DNA from: Hufsiella ginkgonis
GTDB lineage: Bacteria > Bacteroidota > Bacteroidia > Sphingobacteriales > Sphingobacteriaceae
Assembly (NCBI RefSeq): GCF_009834915.1
Contig: NZ_WVHS01000002.1
Span: forward strand, 248,001 to 312,000
Direction: 5' to 3'
Length of the DNA: 64,000 nucleotides
Part shown: one piece after another, positions 27,844-36,187 of the stretch
Position numbering within the stretch: position 1 is the stretch's first letter
How the letters are laid out: each line of letters opens with the position of its first letter
Program-made: the position numbers and the translations under genes
The notes under the pieces: generated by a model
What the model was told of the DNA's origin: nothing
The model's database searches: none
The model's input: only the letters and a program-made list of their open reading frames with translations

Positions 27844-28284
27844 ATGTATTTTAAATCTACTTTCTTCGAAGATTACACGATAAATGATAAACGGGTTACC
27901 CTTGGCCGTACCGTCACGGAGACCGATTTCGTAGTACACGCAGGCCATACCGGCGATTTCTTTCCCCACCACCTCGATGCGGAGTGGTGTAAAACGCAGC
28001 CCTTCGGGCAGCGTATCGCCCATGGCACCATGATCTTTGCCATCGGTATCGGGCTAACCGCCTCCGAGATCAACCCGGAAGCTTTTTCGAAAGGATACGA
28101 CCGGCTGCGCTTCGTAAAACCGGTTTTTGTAGGCGATACGATCCATTCGGAAGTAACGATTTCCGAAAAATCGGAAGCAAAAAAACCGGGATATGGTACC
28201 GTAACGGAACATGTGGAAGTAATTAACCAGCATGGCGAAGTGGTACTGGTATGCGATCACTTGCTGGTTGTTAAAAAATCATGA
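27844..28284 (+). CDS. MaoC-like hydratase/dehydratase
   Basis: A 146-residue single hot-dog-fold protein. [13 protein letters not shown] contains Asp38 and His43 in the spacing of the hydratase-2 motif GDxNPxH, with Phe40 replacing Asn, as seen in some mesaconyl/itaconyl-CoA hydratase-like members; [10 protein letters not shown] is the following conserved segment. It should add or remove water on an enoyl-CoA or beta-hydroxyacyl-CoA. Together with two CoA-transferases it strongly suggests a CoA-thioester pathway rather than ordinary sugar catabolism. The Asn-to-Phe change makes the exact substrate class uncertain. Confidence 0.85.
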   Translation: MYFKSTFFEDYTINDKRVTLGRTVTETDFVVHAGHTGDFFPHHLDAEWCKTQPFGQRIAHGTMIFAIGIGLTASEINPEAFSKGYDRLRFVKPVFVGDTIHSEVTISEKSEAKKPGYGTVTEHVEVINQHGEVVLVCDHLLVVKKS

Positions 28285-28285
28285 T

Positions 28286-29539
28286 ATGAAAGCCTCCAAC
28301 AACGTTTACCTGGTTCCTTTCATTCTCGTTACGAGCCTGTTTTTCCTTTGGGGAATGGTGCACAACCTCGATGGCATTCTGATCCCCCACCTTAAAAAAG
28401 CCTGTCAGCTGAACAACCGGCAATCGACACTGGTGGATACCGCCATTTTCCTGGCTTATTTTATCATGGCCATCCCGGCAGGGCTGTTACTGAAAAAGTG
28501 GGGATATAAGATCAGCATCGTAACGGGACTGGTGATCGCCGCCGCCGGCGCAGCGCTGTTTGTACCTGCAGCCAACCAGCGTGCATACGAAATGTTTCTC
28601 GGGGCCCTGTTTATTATCGGGTGCGGGATCGCCATCCTCGAAACTGCTGCAAACCCGTATACCGAAGCACTGGGCGCGCCTGAAACAGCCACCATCCGCA
28701 TGAACCTGGCCGCGTCTTTTAACGGTCTGGCTGCAGCCGTAGCGCCGATCGTGGGCAGTATATTCATTTTCTCGGGAAAGAACTACACAACTGAACGATT
28801 ACAGGCGATGTCGGACGCAACGCGGAACGACTACCTGTTTACGGAAGCGGCATCTGTAAAACTGCCGTACCTGGTTTTAAGCGGCGCACTGTTATTGGTG
28901 GCGCTACTGTTTTATCTCACCAGGATCCCGGAGATCAAACCAGCCGAAGATCTCGCAGTGCCAAAAGGAAATCTTTTCTCCGTACTTCGTAATAAGCACG
29001 TTTCGTGGGCAGTAGTCGCACAATTCTTTTATGTGGGTGCGCAGGTTTGTGTCACCAGTTTCTTTATCCGCATGGCGGAACAGGGCGCCGGTATGGATGA
29101 GAAAACAGCGGCCTGGTACTTGTCTGTTTATGGTACGTTGTTCATGACCGGGCGATTTGCGGGCACTTTCCTGCTTCGTTTTACCACGCCGCAACGCTTG
29201 CTGTTTATTTACGCGCTGGCTTCCATCGTGCTTTGCGCGATCGCGATCCTGGGCGACGGCGCTTATGTGATCTACGCACTCGGCGGATTAGGGTTTTTTA
29301 TGTCGATCATGTTCCCGACTATCTTCTCGCTTGGAATTAAAGGTTTGAATGAAGACGCTAAACCGGCCTCCTCATGGCTCATTATGGCAATAGTGGGCGG
29401 AGCGGTATTGCCATACCTGATGGGCACGATGATCGACCTCAACCACGACCTTATCCAGCCGGGTTATACAATACCACTTATTTGCTATGCCGTTATCCTG
29501 TTCTTCGCATGGCGGGGATACAAGGTAAAAACGGTGTAA
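28286..29539 (+). CDS. FucP-like major facilitator sugar permease
   Basis: A 417-residue, about 12-TM inner-membrane permease. LVTSLFFLWGMVHNLDGILIPHLKKAC matches the fucose:H+ symporter group, here with MVHNLD where FucP has the conserved N/D region; AANPYTEALG and the MFPTIFSLGIKGL block are also typical. The start is ATG 28286, one base after the MaoC stop; in-frame ATG 28232 inside the MaoC gene is rejected. It is the last gene of the IclR-linked operon and is the only transporter there, so it rather than an ABC system must import the substrate. Confidence 0.88.
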   Translation: MKASNNVYLVPFILVTSLFFLWGMVHNLDGILIPHLKKACQLNNRQSTLVDTAIFLAYFIMAIPAGLLLKKWGYKISIVTGLVIAAAGAALFVPAANQRAYEMFLGALFIIGCGIAILETAANPYTEALGAPETATIRMNLAASFNGLAAAVAPIVGSIFIFSGKNYTTERLQAMSDATRNDYLFTEAASVKLPYLVLSGALLLVALLFYLTRIPEIKPAEDLAVPKGNLFSVLRNKHVSWAVVAQFFYVGAQVCVTSFFIRMAEQGAGMDEKTAAWYLSVYGTLFMTGRFAGTFLLRFTTPQRLLFIYALASIVLCAIAILGDGAYVIYALGGLGFFMSIMFPTIFSLGIKGLNEDAKPASSWLIMAIVGGAVLPYLMGTMIDLNHDLIQPGYTIPLICYAVILFFAWRGYKVKTV

Positions 29540-29548
29540 ATTCATCGT

Positions 29549-29556
29549 TACTTTCG
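29549..29556 (+). promoter_or_regulatory. Possible -7 box upstream of the efflux operon
   Basis: TACTTTCG is one base away from TAnnTTTG and lies in the 129-bp gap between the FucP-like gene and the outer-membrane efflux gene. No -33 element is obvious. Weak evidence, given because the efflux genes are functionally separate from the operon before them. Confidence 0.25.
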
Positions 29557-29648
29557 TCGCAATATTGGCTTACGGTTGTCGCTAATTCGCTGGGTGTGAT
29601 CGCTTTCATAATCTTCGTTTAAAACAAGGAAGTATACTCACGGTTAAT

Positions 29649-29670
29649 ATCAGGTATCGTTAAACCTGAT
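29649..29670. repeat. Inverted repeat over the start codon of the efflux operon
   Basis: ATCAGGT (29649-29655) and ACCTGAT (29664-29670) are perfect reverse complements with an 8-base loop. The right arm runs into the first two bases of ATG 29669, so the hairpin could mask the start codon, or the element could be an operator. Confidence 0.45.
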
Positions 29671-31012
29671 GATAAACCGAAAAAAATACTTCCGGGCAGG
29701 ACCAGCAAGACTGTTGCTGCTGCTGTTGATCGGCCTGGGCAGCGCGGCATTTGCACAGGATAGCCTGAAAACGTCTCCCGTTAGCTGGGACCTTGATGCA
29801 TGCCTCCGCTACGCGAGAGAAAATAATATCCGGCTGAACAACCTCCGCCTTACGCGGCAGATCAGTGAGCAAGAGCTGCTGCTGGCAAAGTCGGCCGTAT
29901 TACCCGACCTGTATGGCTCCGCCTCGCAATCGCTCGACTATTCCGGGAGACGTACTAACGGAAGCGCGATCGGTGTTTCCGGCGCTTATGGTGTCAACTC
30001 AAACTGGACACTTTATCGCGGCGGTTTCTTGAGAACAGATATCCGTCAGAAAGATCTCCTGCTGCAGTCGTCGGAACTAAACGTACAGGCCGGCGAAAAC
30101 GACATCACGCTCCAGATCACGCAGGCTTACCTGAACATCCTGGTCGACAAAGAATCGGTGATCTATGCCGGCGACCTGGTAAATACTTCGACGGCGCAAT
30201 TGGAACAGGCCCGCCGCAGGTTCGAGGCCGGTAGCGTGGCACGTAAAGACGTTGCCCAGTTTGAAGCACAACTCGCTAACGACCGGTATATGCTAACCAC
30301 GTCGCAAAATGCGGAGAGGCAAGACAAACTTACGCTGAAGCAGATTCTTCAATTGCCCACGGAATATACTTTCGACGTGGTAAAGCCCGATACCATCCTT
30401 GCCGCCGCCGCGGTTCCGCCCGTACGGCAGGTCCAGCAGTTTGCGCTCAACAATCGCCCGGAAGTAAAAAGCAGCGAGTTGGGCGTACAGGTATCTGAGC
30501 TGGGGCTACGCAAAGCACAAACCGGTTATCTCCCTTCCATTAGCGTAGGCGCGGGACTGGGGACCAGCTACGCCAACGGCACGGGCTTCGGTGCTTTCCG
30601 GCAGTTCGACCGTAACTTCTCACAATCACTTGGCATTAATTTATCAGTGCCACTTTTCACGAAAAGACTAAATAAAACAAATGTCGCGGAAGCGAAAATC
30701 ACCATCGAGCAAGCCACGCTTTCTTTAAAAGATACGAAAACGACGTTGAGCCAGGCGGTAGAACAATCCTATCTCAACGTAATAAATGCCGGCGACCAGT
30801 TTAACGCAGCTGCGGAACAATTAAAATATACACGCGAAGTGTACCGGATCGCAAGTGAAGAGCTGCGCCTCGGAGCCGCCAATATCGTGGACTTTTACCA
30901 GCAGCGAAACCTCTACATACAGGCGATGCAACGGTACATCCAGGCTAAGTACAACGCGGCCCTTTCAACAAAAATATACGAATTCTATTCCGGTGTACCG
31001 GTTAAACTATAA
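29669..31012 (+). CDS. TolC-family outer-membrane efflux protein
   Basis: A 447-residue outer-membrane channel component with a signal peptide (LLLLLLIGLGSAAFAQ) and two OEP-type coiled-coil repeats (about 45-225 and 250-435), including ALRYARENN-like starts (CLRYARENNIRLNNL) and LSQAVEQSYLNV. TolC proteins trimerise to form the exit duct of tripartite pumps. It is the first gene of a four-gene efflux operon (4-bp gap to the adaptor gene). Substrate cannot be told from sequence; secretion of a toxic compound or siderophore-like molecule is typical for MacB-linked systems. Confidence 0.9.
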   Translation: MINRKKYFRAGPARLLLLLLIGLGSAAFAQDSLKTSPVSWDLDACLRYARENNIRLNNLRLTRQISEQELLLAKSAVLPDLYGSASQSLDYSGRRTNGSAIGVSGAYGVNSNWTLYRGGFLRTDIRQKDLLLQSSELNVQAGENDITLQITQAYLNILVDKESVIYAGDLVNTSTAQLEQARRRFEAGSVARKDVAQFEAQLANDRYMLTTSQNAERQDKLTLKQILQLPTEYTFDVVKPDTILAAAAVPPVRQVQQFALNNRPEVKSSELGVQVSELGLRKAQTGYLPSISVGAGLGTSYANGTGFGAFRQFDRNFSQSLGINLSVPLFTKRLNKTNVAEAKITIEQATLSLKDTKTTLSQAVEQSYLNVINAGDQFNAAAEQLKYTREVYRIASEELRLGAANIVDFYQQRNLYIQAMQRYIQAKYNAALSTKIYEFYSGVPVKL

Positions 31013-31016
31013 TGGC

Positions 31017-32264
31017 ATGACCCGAAAAAAAACAATCACCTATATTGTGATCACGCTGGTGGTACTGGCACTGGCCTGGTGGTTTTTTATACACAAAAAA
31101 GAAGAGCCCGTAAAGCTGGAAACCGAGAAGGCAGAAATAGGCTACATCTCTGAAAGCGTTACGGCCACAGGTAAGATCCAGCCGGTGGACACCGTGCAGG
31201 TAGGTACCCAGGTTTCGGGCACGATCGCCAGGATCTATACCGACTTTAACGCGACTGTAAAAAAAGGACAGCTGCTTGCCGAATTAGATAAGTTATTGCT
31301 CCAGGCGGCCGTCGACCAGATCAAAGCCAATCTTACCCAGTCGGAAAGTAATCTCACCTACCAGGCGGGCAACTTCAACCGCCAGAAACAGCTATTTGAG
31401 ACAGGTTCCATCAGCCGGGCAGATTATGAGATCGCTCAAAATACTTTTAACGCAGCCAAAGCGAATGTGAACAGCGTAAAAGCTCAGTTAAGGTCGGCGC
31501 AGCGAAACCTTTCATTTACAGAGATCTATTCACCGATTGACGGGGTGGTGTTAAACAAAAATGTGAACATCGGGCAAACGGTGGCCGCGAGCTTCAGCAC
31601 ACCCACGTTATTCACCCTGGCGAAAGATATTACCAAAATGCAGGTGCAGGCCAACGTCGACGAAGCAGACATAGGCAACATCCGCGAGGGGTTAAGGGCT
31701 AGTTTCACCGTAGATGCTTTTCTCGAAGATGAGTTTAGCGGTACCGTGCGCGAGATCAGGCTGCGGCCCTCCGTTTCATCAAACGTAGTTACTTACACCA
31801 CGCTCATCGATGCCCAGAATGACGACAAAAAGCTAAAACCAGGTATGACCGCCAACATTGCCATTTACACGAAGGAGGTCGACAGCGCGTTGCTGATCCC
31901 GGCACGGGCTATTAAATTCCACCCGGATTCTTCCCTCAGCAAGCAATACACCCTGGTGCCCGACACTTCCATGAGCAGAAAAGGGAAGAAGGGCATGGGT
32001 GCAGGCGCCGGCAGGCCGGGCGGAAAAACCCGGGGCAAATCATCAGGATCAGACGGCGACCGGGCTTCGGTATGGGTGCTGCAGGGCGAAAAACTGGTGC
32101 AAAAAAAGATCAGGACAGGGCTAAACGACAATACCAAGATCGAGGTGCTTGAAGGGCTTTCCGCGACAGACATCGTGGTAACCGGTTCTACCGCACCGGC
32201 AGGTAAGAAAACACAGCAGGGACAGGCATCCAGCCCTTTCATGCCACAACGTCGGGGAAGATGA
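31017..32264 (+). CDS. MacA/HlyD-type periplasmic adaptor protein
   Basis: A 415-residue membrane-fusion protein: one N-terminal TM anchor (ITYIVITLVVLALAWWFF), split lipoyl domain (VQVGTQVSGTIARIY ... IYSPIDGVVLNKNVNIGQTV), a coiled-coil hairpin between them (about 90-155), and a beta-barrel domain. A Gly/Lys-rich insert (KGKKGMGAGAGRPGGK, about 325-345) interrupts the C-terminal membrane-proximal region. The start is ATG 31017, four bases after the TolC-like stop; a reading-frame extension upstream overlaps the TolC gene and is rejected. It overlaps the ATPase gene by 4 bp. Confidence 0.9.
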   Translation: MTRKKTITYIVITLVVLALAWWFFIHKKEEPVKLETEKAEIGYISESVTATGKIQPVDTVQVGTQVSGTIARIYTDFNATVKKGQLLAELDKLLLQAAVDQIKANLTQSESNLTYQAGNFNRQKQLFETGSISRADYEIAQNTFNAAKANVNSVKAQLRSAQRNLSFTEIYSPIDGVVLNKNVNIGQTVAASFSTPTLFTLAKDITKMQVQANVDEADIGNIREGLRASFTVDAFLEDEFSGTVREIRLRPSVSSNVVTYTTLIDAQNDDKKLKPGMTANIAIYTKEVDSALLIPARAIKFHPDSSLSKQYTLVPDTSMSRKGKKGMGAGAGRPGGKTRGKSSGSDGDRASVWVLQGEKLVQKKIRTGLNDNTKIEVLEGLSATDIVVTGSTAPAGKKTQQGQASSPFMPQRRGR

Positions 32265-33010
32265 GCAAGAAGATCCTGGAAATACACGATGTAAAGCGCG
32301 AGTTTAAAATGGGCACAGAAGTGGTACGCGCGCTGAAAGGGGTCTCGTTCAATGTGGAGGCAGGGGAGTTCATTACCATCATGGGAAGCAGCGGCTCGGG
32401 TAAAACCACCCTCCTTAACATGCTAGGTTGCCTCGATAAACCCACGTCAGGCTCGTACTTATTGGATGGCGTCGACATCAAAGGGCTCTCGCGCGACGAG
32501 CTGGCCCGTCTCCGGAACCATAAGATCGGCTTCGTATTCCAGGCGTATAACCTGCTGCCCCGTACTTCGGCGCTCGAAAACGTGGAGCTTCCCCTGCTTT
32601 ATAATGCAGCGATCAGCACGAAAGAAAGAAAAGAGCGCGCAATTAATGCCCTGAAAGCCGTAAAGCTCGACGGCAGGTTTGACCATACGCCCAATCAGCT
32701 ATCCGGCGGGCAGCAGCAGCGGGTGGCCATTGCACGCGCACTGGTGAATGAACCGGTAATGATCCTGGCGGATGAGGCTACCGGGAACCTCGACACACGT
32801 ACCTCCTACGAGATCATGGCGCTGATGCAGGAATTGAACCAGCAGCAGGGAAAAACCATCGTATTTGTGACACATGAGCCCGACATTGCGGCTTTCAGCA
32901 GCCGGACCGTAATGCTGCGCGACGGGAAAGTGCAAAAGGATACCGCTAATACAAACAGGAAATCGGCAAGAGAATTACTTGATTCGTTACCGGAAACAGA
33001 CGACTACTAA
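32261..33010 (+). CDS. ABC transporter ATPase (MacB/LolD type)
   Basis: A 249-residue ABC ATPase: Walker [10 protein letters not shown] (about 45-53), Q-loop FQAYNLLPR, signature LSGGQQQRV, Walker B MILADEAT and the H-loop FVTHEPDIA. The separate ATPase and permease polypeptides correspond to the two halves of E. coli MacB. It energises the TolC/adaptor/permease pump encoded around it, probably by mechanotransmission. Confidence 0.93.
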   Translation: MSKKILEIHDVKREFKMGTEVVRALKGVSFNVEAGEFITIMGSSGSGKTTLLNMLGCLDKPTSGSYLLDGVDIKGLSRDELARLRNHKIGFVFQAYNLLPRTSALENVELPLLYNAAISTKERKERAINALKAVKLDGRFDHTPNQLSGGQQQRVAIARALVNEPVMILADEATGNLDTRTSYEIMALMQELNQQQGKTIVFVTHEPDIAAFSSRTVMLRDGKVQKDTANTNRKSARELLDSLPETDDY

Positions 33011-33018
33011 ATTAAGTT

Positions 33019-34239
33019 ATGAACATTTTCAACCTCATCCGACTCGCATTAAGGGCCTTACAGCGTAACAAGCTGCGCGCCTTATTAACAATGCTTGGAA
33101 TCATCATTGGTGTGGCGGCAGTGATCACGATGATGTCCATCGGGGAGGGCTCCAAGCAAAGTATCCAAAGCTCGTTATCGAACATGGGCTCTAACATGAT
33201 CACTATCTCGCCGCAAAGCAACCAGCAAGGCGGCGCACGCACGCAGGGCAGCAGCATCCAGACCCTTACGATAGATGATGTTAAAGCGCTGAAACGCGAC
33301 GCTACCAAGATCAGTGCCCTTTCGCCCGCGGTATCGTCGAGCGGCCAAACGATCAAAGGCGCATTAAACTGGCCGACAACTATACAGGGAGTGGCCCCGG
33401 AGTACCTCGATATCCGCAAGCTCTCTGTAAAAGAAGGGATCATGTTCTCGGACGATGCCGTACGGTCGTCAGCAAAAGTATGCCTGCTGGGTCAGACCGT
33501 TGTAGATAACCTGTTCTCCGCCGGCGAAGACCCGGTAGGGCAGACCATCCGCTTTAACCGGATCCCGTTCCAAGTGATCGGGGTGTTGTCGCCCAAGGGG
33601 CAAAGCAGCTTCGGCCAGGACCAGGACGATATTATCCTTGCGCCCTATACCACCGTTCAGAAACGGATCCTTTCGCGGATCTATTTCTCCAACGTCTATG
33701 CATCCGCAATCAATGAAGATGCCTCCGAAGCCGCTACCCAGGAGGTCACCAGCATCCTGCGTGAAAGTCACCGGCTGCGGGATTCGGATGAGGACGATTT
33801 CCGCGTACGTACACAGGCGGAACTCATCCAGACATTGGGATCTACCAGCAGCATGATGACCACCCTACTTACGGCGGTGGCCGGCATCTCCCTGGTGATA
33901 GGGGGTATCGGCATCATGAATATCATGTACGTATCGGTAACCGAACGTACCCGTGAAATCGGCCTGAGGATGTCTATCGGTGCACGCGGAACCGATATCC
34001 TTCTTCAATTCCTGATTGAAGCGATCATGATCAGTATTACCGGCGGCGTGATCGGTGTGTTGCTCGGCGTATCGTCGTCGATGATCGTATCCTCTACGTT
34101 AAACTGGCCGACGGTGATCTCGCGATCGTCCATCTTGCTGTCCTTCATCGTATGCGCGATCACTGGTATCTTCTTTGGCTATTACCCGGCACAGAAGGCT
34201 TCTAGACTCGACCCGATCGAAGCGCTCAGGTACGAGTAG
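33019..34239 (+). CDS. ABC transporter permease (MacB-like)
   Basis: A 406-residue permease with TM1 near the N-terminus (LRALLTMLGIIIGVAAVITMM), a large periplasmic MacB_PCD domain (about 45-270), and three C-terminal TM segments (TLLTAVAGISLVIGGIGIMNIM, EAIMISITGGVIGVLLGV, SILLSFIVCAITGIFFG). It forms the type VII ABC exporter core with the preceding ATPase. The stop (34237-34239) overlaps the 3' end of the convergent BASS gene by 14 bp, leaving no room for an intergenic terminator. Confidence 0.92.
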   Translation: MNIFNLIRLALRALQRNKLRALLTMLGIIIGVAAVITMMSIGEGSKQSIQSSLSNMGSNMITISPQSNQQGGARTQGSSIQTLTIDDVKALKRDATKISALSPAVSSSGQTIKGALNWPTTIQGVAPEYLDIRKLSVKEGIMFSDDAVRSSAKVCLLGQTVVDNLFSAGEDPVGQTIRFNRIPFQVIGVLSPKGQSSFGQDQDDIILAPYTTVQKRILSRIYFSNVYASAINEDASEAATQEVTSILRESHRLRDSDEDDFRVRTQAELIQTLGSTSSMMTTLLTAVAGISLVIGGIGIMNIMYVSVTERTREIGLRMSIGARGTDILLQFLIEAIMISITGGVIGVLLGVSSSMIVSSTLNWPTVISRSSILLSFIVCAITGIFFGYYPAQKASRLDPIEALRYE

Positions 34240-35509
34240 CATCGTTTGCCGGTCTTTTTCGCCAGTAGTTGGCGAGGATAGATCCCGAGATATTCATCCA
34301 TGGGCTGAATACTGCGGCCGCGAGGCCTACGGTGCCAAGCTTCCCCATACTTCCGGCAAGACCCGAAGCCATACCACCATTCTGGAGGCCGACCTCAAAG
34401 GCGATTGTGCGGGATGAGTTGACGTCCATGCCGAATGCCCTTCCCAGCCAGTAACCGAAAAAATACCCGGCTGCATTGTGAAAAACCGATGCGAGGAACA
34501 GGATCATCCCTACGGTTAACAGGTCGTCGTGACCCGCCGCAGTTGTCACCGTGGTAAAGTAAACGATACCGAACATGGAAACATACGGCATCAGGTCGTC
34601 CAGCTTACGAAAACGTGTCGAGCACCAGTGATACAGCGCTCCGGCAGCTACCGCTCCCGCAAGGAAGCCGAAGATTTCCGCGGAATGGACTGCCGGCTCC
34701 GAAAGATTGGCGGATAAAGTTTCCCACAATCCTAACGGCAAGAAAATCAGCCATATTACGCACCCGGATAAGATAGCGCCAAAGATCTTAACACTTTTTG
34801 GCGATGCTGTTTTCAGGTAATCGTGCAATAAAGCAGCGCCGATGGGCACCAATACGATCTTAATGATCTCCAGCATCATATTCAGGAATTTCACTTCGAG
34901 AAGCGTACCGGCCAGGATCTTCATTAAGAACGGGGTCAGGAACGGTGCAGCAAGAGTGGCCATGGCGGTAACGGTAACAGAAAGCACCAGGTTCGCACGG
35001 GCGATGTACACCATCACGTTCGAGGCTAGCCCGCTTGAACAGGAGCCTATCAGGATAACGCCGGCGGCGATCTCGGGCTGGAAATGGAAAATGCGGGTGA
35101 GACCGAAACCTACCAGCGGCATGATGGTAAAATGGCATAAAAGGCCGATCAGTACGCCACGCCCGGTTTGCGCCAGGCCGGAAAAATCGCGCAGGCTCAT
35201 TTGAATCCCCATACCGAACATCACCAGCTGCACGATCACCAGGATGAGCCACTTATTCCTCAGATCAAACGGGCCCCATTTCAGGAAGGCGCCGGGATAT
35301 GTCATCCCGACGACCACCGCTACGATGATCCAGGCGGTATACTGGTAGCTTTTTAGTGCCGGAAGCGCCCAGATCCCGATCGCCGTAAAAACCGCGATGG
35401 CCACTCCCGAAGCCTGTATAGTGGGGGTATGCCCGGTAAAAATCCCGCCGAAAAAGATAAGCAGCAGCGCTGCCGCCAAAATGAGGCATAACTTCCGGAA
35501 TGCATTCAT
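34226..35509 (-). CDS. BASS-family (bile acid:sodium symporter-like) transporter
   Basis: A 427-residue inner-membrane protein with about ten to twelve TM segments. FGMGIQMSLRDFSGL, GSCSSGLASNVMVYIARANLVLSV and FEVGLQNGGMASGLA are diagnostic of the SBF/BASS family, including its crossover-helix motifs. Bacterial BASS proteins import sodium with organic acids such as pantoate, keto acids or sulfonates. As the last gene of an operon with a RuBisCO-like protein, an acid-sugar kinase and a racemase-fold protein, it may import the acid they metabolise, or export an end product such as glycolate. The gap to the racemase-like gene is 5 bp. Confidence 0.88.
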   Translation of the reverse strand: MNAFRKLCLILAAALLLIFFGGIFTGHTPTIQASGVAIAVFTAIGIWALPALKSYQYTAWIIVAVVVGMTYPGAFLKWGPFDLRNKWLILVIVQLVMFGMGIQMSLRDFSGLAQTGRGVLIGLLCHFTIMPLVGFGLTRIFHFQPEIAAGVILIGSCSSGLASNVMVYIARANLVLSVTVTAMATLAAPFLTPFLMKILAGTLLEVKFLNMMLEIIKIVLVPIGAALLHDYLKTASPKSVKIFGAILSGCVIWLIFLPLGLWETLSANLSEPAVHSAEIFGFLAGAVAAGALYHWCSTRFRKLDDLMPYVSMFGIVYFTTVTTAAGHDDLLTVGMILFLASVFHNAAGYFFGYWLGRAFGMDVNSSRTIAFEVGLQNGGMASGLAGSMGKLGTVGLAAAVFSPWMNISGSILANYWRKRPANDATRT

Positions 35510-35514
35510 GGTGG

Positions 35515-36168
35515 CTATAAAATTGTTTTCAGGTGTTGGATCGCCAATGCGGGACTTGCCAGGATGGGAACACGTTTCGCCGCCTCCCCAAGCTGGTCGA
35601 CCACACGTGCCATTGATGCTTGTGCGAGCACAATGACATCGACCTGGTCCGACAGTTGTTTGAGTGCTGCCGAAACCATTTCATCGTGCTTTGCAGGATT
35701 TCCGCCCATCAGGGCTTCGAAAGCGCCTTCGCATAACACGGATGTGAGTTCGATTTCCTTCGCGACGGCCGATGCCCGGCGTTTAACCAGGTCGCTGGTA
35801 GGCCCCAGGGTGCTAGGCAGCGTAGCGATCACGCCGATGCGTTTTCCCGTTTGAACAGCGAGGTCGGCCATTGGCTGGTCAACACGCAGCACAGGGACCC
35901 GGGTCAATGATGCAGATGCTTCTACGGCAGCTCCGATGGAGGAACAAGTAACCAGGATCAGATCCGCACCGGCCAGCTCTGCCGAACCGACATGATCTAC
36001 CACCCGGCGTGAGGTAAGGCTGGTAAGCTCGTTACGCGTAATCACATCTTTGATCAGGCTGTCATCTACGATATTAAATACGTTGATGCCCGGCAGATGC
36101 TCGCTGCATAGTTGTTGAAACACCGGAACAAGCGTAGCGGAAGTATGGATCAGTCCAAGAGTTTTCAT
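35515..36168 (-). CDS. Asp/Glu-racemase-superfamily protein with one active-site Cys
   Basis: A 217-residue cytoplasmic protein of the Asp/Glu/hydantoin racemase and arylmalonate decarboxylase fold. The first Cys is present (LILVTCSSIG, about residue 75), but the second, normally in a GCT-like loop, is replaced by LAQASMARV. A single Cys fits arylmalonate decarboxylase or maleate-isomerase-like chemistry better than two-base racemisation. Lying between the DUF1537 kinase and the BASS transporter genes, it may isomerise or decarboxylate a sugar acid; function is unassigned. Confidence 0.72.
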   Translation of the reverse strand: MKTLGLIHTSATLVPVFQQLCSEHLPGINVFNIVDDSLIKDVITRNELTSLTSRRVVDHVGSAELAGADLILVTCSSIGAAVEASASLTRVPVLRVDQPMADLAVQTGKRIGVIATLPSTLGPTSDLVKRRASAVAKEIELTSVLCEGAFEALMGGNPAKHDEMVSAALKQLSDQVDVIVLAQASMARVVDQLGEAAKRVPILASPALAIQHLKTIL

Positions 36169-36187
36169 TTGTTTTAGGTTAATCAGG

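Noticed and set aside
28232-28285. Longer start for the FucP-like permease
   Set aside because: The extension lies inside the MaoC gene in another frame and puts polar residues before TM1; ATG 28286 gives the normal FucP-like N-terminus.
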